A stretch of 11,476 bases of DNA from an uncultured Clostridia bacterium (GTDB taxonomy: Bacteria > Bacillota > Clostridia > Oscillospirales > Acutalibacteraceae): NCBI GenBank assembly GCA_937901145.1, contig CALCHE010000022.1, positions 1 to 11,476 on the forward strand, in the 5' to 3' direction. The notes beneath the pieces are model-generated. The model saw nothing but the letters and a program-made list of their open reading frames with translations, was not told where the DNA came from and made no database searches. A program made the position numbers and the translations under genes. Position 1 is the stretch's first letter, and each line of letters opens with the position of its first letter. Below are positions 6,284 to 11,476 of this stretch, in pieces.

Positions 6284-6679
6284 ATGGAAAAGATAGTTCA
6301 GGTAGTCGCAGCACTCATATGGAGAGAAAACAAATTTATGATCTGTCAGCGTCCCGAAAATAAAACAAGGGCTTTTCAGTGGGAATTCGTAGGCGGAAAA
6401 GCTGAAAAAGGTGAGACGAGAGAAGAAGCGCTCATCCGTGAATGCAGAGAAGAACTGGATATTACGGTAAAGGTGGGAGATATTTTTATGGAGGTGGACC
6501 ATCAGTATCCTGACATAAACGTTCACCTCACCCTCTTCCACGCGGAAATAGCCGAAGGCGAAGTAAAAATGCTGGAGCACAATGACATAAAATGGATCAC
6601 TCCCGACGAAATAGAGAATTTCACTTTCTGCCCTGCCGATAAGGATATTTTAGAAAAGATTATAAAGGAGTACAAATAA
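6284..6679 (+). CDS. MutT-like NUDIX hydrolase
   Basis: This 131-residue single-domain cytosolic NUDIX hydrolase carries the full NUDIX box at 38-60 (GX5EX7REUXEE pattern: G38, E44, R52-E53 and E56-E57). The usual Gly near the end of the box is Asp59. The lead-in WEFVGGK (33-39) matches the WEFPGGK of MutT and CTP pyrophosphohydrolases except that Pro is replaced by Val. The later HNDIKWI and PADKDILEKI segments are also typical of the MutT group. Such enzymes hydrolyse oxidised or unusual (deoxy)nucleoside triphosphates to the monophosphate and pyrophosphate; the exact substrate cannot be read here. The start is ATG 6284, ten bases after AAAGGA; a TTG at 6278 in frame is less likely. Its stop overlaps the ATG of the methyltransferase by one base (TAATG), so the two are coupled. 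Confidence 0.9.
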   Translation: MEKIVQVVAALIWRENKFMICQRPENKTRAFQWEFVGGKAEKGETREEALIRECREELDITVKVGDIFMEVDHQYPDINVHLTLFHAEIAEGEVKMLEHNDIKWITPDEIENFTFCPADKDILEKIIKEYK

Positions 6680-7329
6680 TGAAGCTCGAAAAAATGGCTG
6701 ATTTTTTCGCTGAAAGAGCGGATATGTACGACGAGCATATGCTCACAGAGGTTGAAGGCTGCAGAGAAGGCTATAAGAAGATGGCTACTCTTGTCCCCAA
6801 AAAAACAAAAAAGCTCCTCGACCTTGGCTGCGGTACCGGTCTCGAGCTCGATGAAATATTTTCCCTTTATCCCGATCTCGAGGTTACGGGAATAGATCTT
6901 TCACAGGTAATGCTCAGCAAGCTGCTGAAAAAGCATAACGACAAAAATATTACTCTTGTCTGTGGAGACTATTTCGTGGAAGAATTAGGTAAGAATGAAT
7001 TTGACTGCGCCGTCTCCTTTCAGACCATGCATCACTTCTCTAAAAATAAAAAGCTGTCTCTCTATGAAAAAATAAATGCCTCGCTCAAAGAAGAAGGCAT
7101 TTATATCGAATGCGACTATATGGTGCTTACACAGCAGGAGGAGGATTTCTGGTTTTCAGAAAATGAAAGGCTCCGCAGAGAAAACGAAATAACCGATGAC
7201 GGATATTATCACTATGACACGCCCTGCACTGTAGAAAATCAGATTACACTACTAAAGAAGGCCGGTTTTTCCGATGTCACACAGGTATTCCGTATGGAAA
7301 ACACAACTATGCTTGTAGCTGAAAAATAA
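6679..7329 (+). CDS. Class I SAM-dependent methyltransferase
   Basis: This is a 216-residue cytosolic Rossmann-fold methyltransferase. Motif I is LDLGCGTG (47-54) for SAM binding, the acidic residue of motif II is in GIDLS (Asp73), CGDY (95-98) follows, and a motif IV-like segment FDCAVSFQTMHHF lies at 108-120. The N-terminal segment DFFAERADMYDEHM is common in small-molecule and tRNA-type methyltransferases of Firmicutes. The substrate is not predictable. The start overlaps the NUDIX stop by one base and has AAAGGAG (6664-6670) eight bases upstream, so it belongs to the same transcript. The shared operon hints at a role in nucleotide or metabolite repair, but that is inference. A terminator follows 42 bases after the stop. 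Confidence 0.9.
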   Translation: MKLEKMADFFAERADMYDEHMLTEVEGCREGYKKMATLVPKKTKKLLDLGCGTGLELDEIFSLYPDLEVTGIDLSQVMLSKLLKKHNDKNITLVCGDYFVEELGKNEFDCAVSFQTMHHFSKNKKLSLYEKINASLKEEGIYIECDYMVLTQQEEDFWFSENERLRRENEITDDGYYHYDTPCTVENQITLLKKAGFSDVTQVFRMENTTMLVAEK

Positions 7330-7363
7330 AAACCAGCAACTGAAAGCTTTCCCCTGTTACAAT

Positions 7364-7406
7364 AAAAAAGTGTCTGCCGAGGATTAACCTGCGGCAGACT
7401 CTCTTA
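7364..7406. terminator. Bidirectional terminator between methyltransferase and GH13 genes
   Basis: A long hairpin has outer arms GTCTGCCG (7372-7379) and CGGCAGAC (7392-7399) and inner arms AGG and CCT around an ATTAA loop, with one bulged G. On the minus strand it is followed by a run of six T residues, making a strong terminator for the GH13 operon. On the plus strand it is followed by a looser T-rich stretch, so it probably also stops the methyltransferase transcript. Confidence 0.88.
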
Positions 7407-9296
7407 TTATTTGATTCTGTAAATGTTTACCTCATAGGGACGAAGCTTATCTGTAGGCTCTCTGTAGTTAGAAAGAACACACATACCCTCAGCATGGCGG
7501 GGTCTTCTGATCCATTTTTCGGTAAGGTTCATTTCGATATAGAACTTATTCTCCTTACTTGTTCTGTAAAGGCAGAATGTTTTATCACCTGTCTTAAGAG
7601 GTATGAAATCACCGTAAACAAGAGTTGATTTGAACTCTTTTCTCAGTGCAATAAGTGCCTTGTAATAATTGAAGGGACTTGTTCTGTCAGCTATCTGACT
7701 TTCAGCGTTACATTCGAGATAGTCACCGTTAAGTCTTATCCAGGGAGTGCCTGTGGTAAAGCCTGCATTTTCACTCTTGTTCCAGCACATAGGTGTTCTG
7801 GAGTTATCACGGCTGCCGGCAAGAATAGTCTTCCAGGCTTCTGCCTCAGGGATACCCTTTTCGAGCATCTCAGCATACTTATTGATTGATTCTACATCAC
7901 GAAGTTCGGACATATCGTTGAAATCACAGTTCATCATACCGAGTTCTTCACCCTGATAGATATAGGGTGTTCCTCTTCCTGTGAGAAGCATAGCGCCGAT
8001 AAGCTTGGAAAGAGGCTTTCTGTAAGCTGAATCGGGATTAACCTTGGAAACCATACGGGGGTTATCGTGGTTTTCGATAACAAGTGAAGGCCAAGAGGAG
8101 CCCTTCATTTCGAGCTGATACTTACTGAAAAGGTTTCTTAAGTATTTGAGGTTATATTTGTAATCGTCCCATCTCTGCTTACCCGGAGTTTCGAGCTGAT
8201 CGAAAAGGAAGGTCTGACGGATTTCCTCACGGGAATCATCTACAAGATATTTGGCCATTTCTACACCGATACCGCCTGTTTCACCTACACAGAAGGAATT
8301 CGGGAACTTTTTAAATGCATTTTCATTAAGCTCGTGGAGATACTCGTGAAGACGGGGTCCCCAAAAATAGTGTTCACCGCCATAACCGATGAATTCGCCT
8401 ACTAAAGGATTACCGTCGGGAAGACCTTCAACCTTTGAGATAAGGTTGATAACGTCCATACGGAAGCCGTCTACGCCCTTAGCGAGCCACCAACGAACCA
8501 TTTCAGCCACATCGGCACGCATTTCGGGGTTTTCCCAGTTAAGATCCATCTGCTTTTTAGAGAAGATGTGAAGTGCCCACTCATCGAGCTCGGGATAATA
8601 ATTCCAGGCTGAGCCTGAGAAAACAGATGTCCAGTTATTGGGAGGTATACCGGGACCCTTACCCTTACGGAAAATATAATAATTCTTATACTTTTCATCT
8701 CCTGCCAGAGCCTTCTGGAACCATTCGTGTTCATCGGAGGTGTGATTTACAACCAGGTCCATAACCAGCTTCATACCGCGGGCATGGATTTCTTCGAGCA
8801 TCTTATCAAAGATTTCCATCGTACCGAACTCGGTCATAATCGCCTTATAGTCACGGATATCGTAACCCATGTCATCATTGGGTGAATCGTAAATAGGACT
8901 GAGCCAGAGTACATCTACGCCTAAATCCTTGAGATAGTCGAGTTTGGAAATAATACCCTGCAAATCACCGATACCGTCACCGTCGGAGTCCATGAAGGAA
9001 CGGGGATAAATCTGATAAATTACGGATTCCTTCCACCATTTCGGATTGACCTCATCGGTAGTTATTACTCTTTCGGGAGTGTAACTGAGAAGATTGCAGA
9101 GATGCTCGATGGTTTCGATAGGCATCTTATCACCTAAAAGCTTCGGTATCATATTAAGCTTCATCATACCTACGGCAGGATTATGTATAACTGCATCGGG
9201 TATACCTGTGTGATAGGCAACCATAGCTACGAGGTCATTACCTACCGGTGTGGCAAGAACCTCTCTGAGAGTACTTTCCGGAGTAATTTTTTTCAT
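7407..9296 (-). CDS. GH13 alpha-glucosidase, likely oligo-1,6-glucosidase type
   Basis: Residue numbers refer to the longer reading from ATG 9305. The (beta/alpha)8 GH13 domain begins near 90 (WWKESVIYQIYPRSF), followed by a Ca-binding-type loop DSDGDGIGD (106-114). Region I is DLVVNH (183-188). Region II is GFRMDVINLISK with nucleophile Asp284. Region III is VGETGG with acid/base Glu342. Region IV is ENHD with Asp414. QMDLNWENP (252-260) is typical of oligo-1,6-glucosidases and related exo-acting enzymes. Val285 after the nucleophile matches enzymes preferring alpha-1,6 bonds (Ala in maltases). There is no signal peptide, so it acts in the cytosol on imported oligosaccharides. Residues 1-85 form an extra N-terminal module. 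I place the start at ATG 9296 (629 residues), 8 bases after AAAGGA; ATG 9305 directly abuts that site. It is the second gene after the bitopic membrane protein, without a terminator between. Confidence 0.9.
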   Translation of the reverse strand: MKKITPESTLREVLATPVGNDLVAMVAYHTGIPDAVIHNPAVGMMKLNMIPKLLGDKMPIETIEHLCNLLSYTPERVITTDEVNPKWWKESVIYQIYPRSFMDSDGDGIGDLQGIISKLDYLKDLGVDVLWLSPIYDSPNDDMGYDIRDYKAIMTEFGTMEIFDKMLEEIHARGMKLVMDLVVNHTSDEHEWFQKALAGDEKYKNYYIFRKGKGPGIPPNNWTSVFSGSAWNYYPELDEWALHIFSKKQMDLNWENPEMRADVAEMVRWWLAKGVDGFRMDVINLISKVEGLPDGNPLVGEFIGYGGEHYFWGPRLHEYLHELNENAFKKFPNSFCVGETGGIGVEMAKYLVDDSREEIRQTFLFDQLETPGKQRWDDYKYNLKYLRNLFSKYQLEMKGSSWPSLVIENHDNPRMVSKVNPDSAYRKPLSKLIGAMLLTGRGTPYIYQGEELGMMNCDFNDMSELRDVESINKYAEMLEKGIPEAEAWKTILAGSRDNSRTPMCWNKSENAGFTTGTPWIRLNGDYLECNAESQIADRTSPFNYYKALIALRKEFKSTLVYGDFIPLKTGDKTFCLYRTSKENKFYIEMNLTEKWIRRPRHAEGMCVLSNYREPTDKLRPYEVNIYRIK

Positions 9297-9322
9297 TTCT
9301 GTCATCCTTTCGCAAATTATAT

Positions 9323-10255
9323 TTAAATGTTAAAGAAAAAATCGTAAAGTGAAGAAGTGTCCGTTACGGTGTTGTCCACATACCAGAACAGACCGATTTT
9401 ACACACCGTGACCGTACATTCGGTAACCGTCTCGCCTTTTTGATTTTTAACAGCTATTTCAAAGGTTCTCACCTCTGAAATGTCGTCAGTGTTTATACCG
9501 TAGGTTTCAAATACGGCTTTATCGGCAGAAGCGCGGTAAGCTTCGATGTCAACTGACACCGGTTCAGCCACACGCACTGCCGTAAGAGTGTAATTCTCAC
9601 CGTAATATTCCTCATAAAACCCTATCGGTGCACCGCTTGTCTGAACGCCTGTTTTTTCTTCCTCAGTACCTGTAAGCTTTTCACCGTAGTGCTTTACATT
9701 ATCTTCAAAGCATGTAAAGAAAACCTCTTCAGAAAGATATTCATCACCGAAAATTTCCTCGCGAACAGTAATAAGATACTGCAGATACTCCGAGTAAATA
9801 GCATCATAATTATCCCATCCGTAGGTCCGCACCAGCTCCACATAATGTATATACATACCGTTAATCAGATATCTCATATATTTTTCATTATCAGAAAGAG
9901 CCTTTTCGCCCTTAAATGACTCGTCATTATAGCCTTTAAGTCCTTCCGTGCTGCCTCCGGTGACATACTCGTTGTCTCTGTAAATCACAGGATTTATATA
10001 GTTTTCACGTATGAAATCCCTGTAATTCATATTCTTGCTGACAAGGGTATATTTATAAGCGTTATATCCGTCAGCAGTCTGAACTATGGTATCGACATAA
10101 TCAACTGCTACCTTATGCGGCTGAAATGCAGAACGGGAGAACAAATACAAACCTGACAGCAAACAACAGATGCCTGATAAAATACAGATAACACTTACTA
10201 CTTTTTTATTTGTACATTTCTTATTCGCTTTTTTTAAAACAGCTTCATCAGCCAT
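9323..10255 (-). CDS. Hypothetical single-span membrane protein with extracytoplasmic domain
   Basis: This 310-residue protein has a short lysine-rich cytoplasmic N-terminus (to about 18), one membrane helix (19-41, containing several Cys and Leu) and an acidic, tyrosine-rich extracytoplasmic part. No lipobox is evident at the helix end, so it is probably a signal-anchored type II protein. Residues 45-200 are helix-rich. The last 90 residues (EPVSVDIEAYRAS to the C-terminus) look like a beta-rich domain ending KIGLFWYVDN, a pattern seen in small NTF2-like or lipoprotein-type folds. I do not recognise the family. The ATG has GGAGG six bases upstream and a strong promoter. It is the first gene of the transcript carrying the GH13 enzyme, 26 bases away, but nothing in the sequence shows a functional link. 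Confidence 0.75.
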   Translation of the reverse strand: MADEAVLKKANKKCTNKKVVSVICILSGICCLLSGLYLFSRSAFQPHKVAVDYVDTIVQTADGYNAYKYTLVSKNMNYRDFIRENYINPVIYRDNEYVTGGSTEGLKGYNDESFKGEKALSDNEKYMRYLINGMYIHYVELVRTYGWDNYDAIYSEYLQYLITVREEIFGDEYLSEEVFFTCFEDNVKHYGEKLTGTEEEKTGVQTSGAPIGFYEEYYGENYTLTAVRVAEPVSVDIEAYRASADKAVFETYGINTDDISEVRTFEIAVKNQKGETVTECTVTVCKIGLFWYVDNTVTDTSSLYDFFFNI

Positions 10256-10283
10256 ATAATCCCTCCATTGTACATTGTTTTAT

Positions 10284-10313
10284 ATTATAGCATTATTTAC
10301 ACAGCCGTCTCAA
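10284..10313 (-). promoter_or_regulatory. Promoter of the membrane protein/GH13 operon
   Basis: On the minus strand TTGAGA (10313-10308), an 18-base spacer and a perfect TATAAT (10289-10284) with an extended -10 TGC give a strong sigma-A promoter. Transcription would start near 10277, about 22 bases before the ATG. I see no catabolite-response-type palindrome around it. Confidence 0.8.
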
Positions 10314-10377
10314 TTGTTTCTTTAAACAAATATAGTCAACCTTTTTTAGTGACTTTTACTTTAATTCGAATACACAG

Positions 10378-10406
10378 TTGACATAAACGAATAAAACCAG
10401 TAAAAT
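10378..10406 (+). promoter_or_regulatory. Sigma-A promoter of the beta-propeller gene
   Basis: A perfect TTGACA (10378-10383), a 17-base spacer and TAAAAT (10401-10406) place the transcription start near 10413, about 24 bases before the ATG. The promoter is divergent from, and clearly separate from, the minus-strand one at 10284-10313. Confidence 0.85.
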
Positions 10407-10436
10407 TAGACCACGACATTATCAAGGAGAACTGCA

Positions 10437-11393
10437 ATGAATAATCTTACATTTAATGACATACTTAATGCTGAATTTTCTCTTTACGAAAATAATCCCG
10501 TTCTGAAAAATCCGCTCAACAGCTTCGTTATAGCTGACCCCTCCGTACTCACCCCCGACGAATCTCACGACGGAAAATGGCATTTGTTCTGCCACACCTT
10601 TTTCGGCGTTCACAGATATGTAAGCGAGGACGGAATAAGCTTTAAAAAAGCAGAAAAAATAGTCTCACGCGCAATGAGACCGAATATAAATAAAATTGAC
10701 GGAAAATATTATCTCTTTTACGAAAGAACCAGGCCTGTTATCCTTAATGCTCTTTCACTCATCGGAGTTAAGTGGAAATCTGAAATCTACTGCACTGAAT
10801 CTGAAGATTTCTCTCAATGGTCAGAGCCTTATCCCGTAATAAAGAAAACACGCGACTTCGAGGAATACAAGGGTGGATATGCCATTTCCAATCCCTTTCT
10901 GATCAAAACACAGGAGGGCTACCGTCTCTACTATTCCTGCGGACAGACCTTCATCAAAGACTGCGGTTTCGGTGAACCGACACACATAAGCTTCGCTGAA
11001 AGCATGGATGTGTCCGAAAATTATGTTTCCCGTACCTCACCCATCATAAGCCCCGACAAAAACATCGAATATCTCAATCTCTGCTCGGGCTGTCTGAAGG
11101 TTTACAGACTTAAAGACTGTTACATAGGTCTGCAGAACGGCCTTTTCGAAAAGGACGGTAAGAGTCACTCAGCCATTATGCTTTTAAAAAGCGATGACGG
11201 AATCAATTTCGATTTTGTAAAGCCCTTCCTCGTTCCGCAGAAATGCGGAAGTAATAACTGGATGGCACAGTATGTTTATGCCTGCTGTCTGACTTATTAC
11301 GAAGGAAAGCTTCGTCTTTATTTCAACGCAAGGAATATTTCGGATAATCTCAGAGGAAGAGAATCAATAGGTATTTTTGAAGCAACTTTATAA
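10437..11393 (+). CDS. Five-bladed beta-propeller protein, GH43/GH32-like fold
   Basis: This 318-residue cytosolic protein has five repeated blade motifs of the form turn-aromatic-hydrophobic strand: DGKWHLFCH (45-53), DGKYYLFYE (88-96), EGYRLYYSC (160-168), KDCYIGLQN (226-234) and EGKLRLYFNA (289-298). ADPSVL with Asp34 sits where GH43 and related glycosidases keep the first catalytic Asp, and SEDGISF and SDDGINF are typical blade turns. The other two catalytic acids are not obvious; Glu96 is one candidate. It may be a glycosidase of the GH43/GH32/GH130 type of fold or a non-catalytic sugar-binding relative. There is no signal peptide. AAGGAG (10424-10429) lies seven bases before the ATG, and the promoter is consensus-like. 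It appears to be monocistronic as far as the window shows. The fold call is good; the activity is unknown. Confidence 0.75.
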   Translation: MNNLTFNDILNAEFSLYENNPVLKNPLNSFVIADPSVLTPDESHDGKWHLFCHTFFGVHRYVSEDGISFKKAEKIVSRAMRPNINKIDGKYYLFYERTRPVILNALSLIGVKWKSEIYCTESEDFSQWSEPYPVIKKTRDFEEYKGGYAISNPFLIKTQEGYRLYYSCGQTFIKDCGFGEPTHISFAESMDVSENYVSRTSPIISPDKNIEYLNLCSGCLKVYRLKDCYIGLQNGLFEKDGKSHSAIMLLKSDDGINFDFVKPFLVPQKCGSNNWMAQYVYACCLTYYEGKLRLYFNARNISDNLRGRESIGIFEATL

Positions 11394-11428
11394 AAAAATT
11401 CACCTGTTTGCTGAAGCCAACTGAACAA

Positions 11429-11445
11429 GTCCGTTAAAAACGGAC
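11429..11445. other. Short hairpin downstream of the propeller gene, not a clear terminator
   Basis: A perfect 7-bp inverted repeat (GTCCGTT and AACGGAC) with an AAA loop lies 35 bases after the stop. No T tract follows on either strand, so it does not look like a standard terminator. It could be an operator for the next gene beyond the window or an RNA 3' stem. Confidence 0.4.
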
Positions 11446-11476
11446 AATAGAAAAAATAACCCTCCTATGGTAAAAT

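Noticed and set aside
6206..6580. Minus-strand open frame across the divergent promoter region
   Set aside because: It is antisense to the NUDIX gene and covers the regulatory region; its Phe- and Tyr-rich composition is not natural-looking.
8471..8734. Minus-strand open frame inside the GH13 gene in another frame
   Set aside because: It is a frame-shifted shadow of the GH13 coding sequence; the GH13 frame is intact across this stretch, so no frameshift is implied.
10335..10382. GTCAAC (10335-10340) and GTTGAC (10377-10382) as a spaced operator pair
   Set aside because: The second copy is simply the consensus -35 element, and the arms are 36 bases apart; there is no strong reason to see an operator.
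1..11476. CRISPR array, tRNA or rRNA genes, insertion sequence, prophage or defence island
   Set aside because: No regularly spaced repeats, no cloverleaf-like segments, no transposase or integrase motifs and no phage-like genes were seen on either strand.

Overview
The window looks like a piece of chromosome from a low-to-mid G+C anaerobic Firmicute, most likely class Clostridia and possibly the Oscillospiraceae/Ruminococcaceae type. The strongest marker is a SipL-like spore morphogenesis protein (SPOCS/DUF3794 repeats plus a C-terminal LysM). Gram-positive-style Shine-Dalgarno sites, sigma-A promoters often with a TGn extension, an SLH-like surface-anchor tail and a sugar-processing gene set all fit. 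The genus cannot be fixed from sequence reading alone.

Layout. At the left edge is the tail of an unidentified gene, overlapped by a small DUF1294 membrane protein (+) that ends in a clear hairpin terminator. Facing it is the sipL-like gene (-, 388-1917). A divergent intergenic region then carries a near-consensus sigma-A promoter for a four-helix small membrane protein (+, 2056-2409). That gene converges on a two-gene operon (-): a papain-fold, C39-like cysteine-peptidase-like protein (4038-4592) followed one base later by a GPH-family sugar:cation symporter (2456-4036). Next comes a secreted SGNH/GDSL hydrolase with SLH-like repeats (-, 4700-6115), with its own terminator. A 168-bp divergent region rich in TGTTAA dyads separates it from a coupled pair (+): a MutT-like NUDIX hydrolase and a class I SAM methyltransferase. 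These converge on a second minus-strand operon: a single-span membrane protein (9323-10255), then a GH13 alpha-glucosidase with an unusual N-terminal extension (7407-9296). Last is a cytoplasmic five-bladed beta-propeller protein of the GH43/GH32-like fold (+, 10437-11393) behind a consensus promoter.

How the genes may work together. The GPH symporter, the GH13 enzyme and the propeller protein suggest uptake and intracellular breakdown of oligosaccharides, with isomalto-type alpha-1,6 linkages likely for the GH13 enzyme. They are three separate transcription units, so a shared pathway is inference only. The SGNH protein acts outside the cell. The NUDIX/methyltransferase pair and the sipL-like gene are independent functions.

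The three gene-to-gene convergent junctions are tight, and each has a hairpin terminator; two of these look bidirectional. I see no tRNA, rRNA, CRISPR array, insertion sequence, prophage or defence genes. I did not find a clearly new biological system. The least explained pieces are the peptidase-like/symporter operon, the N-terminal module on the GH13 enzyme, the bitopic protein upstream of it, and the propeller protein lacking an obvious catalytic set.
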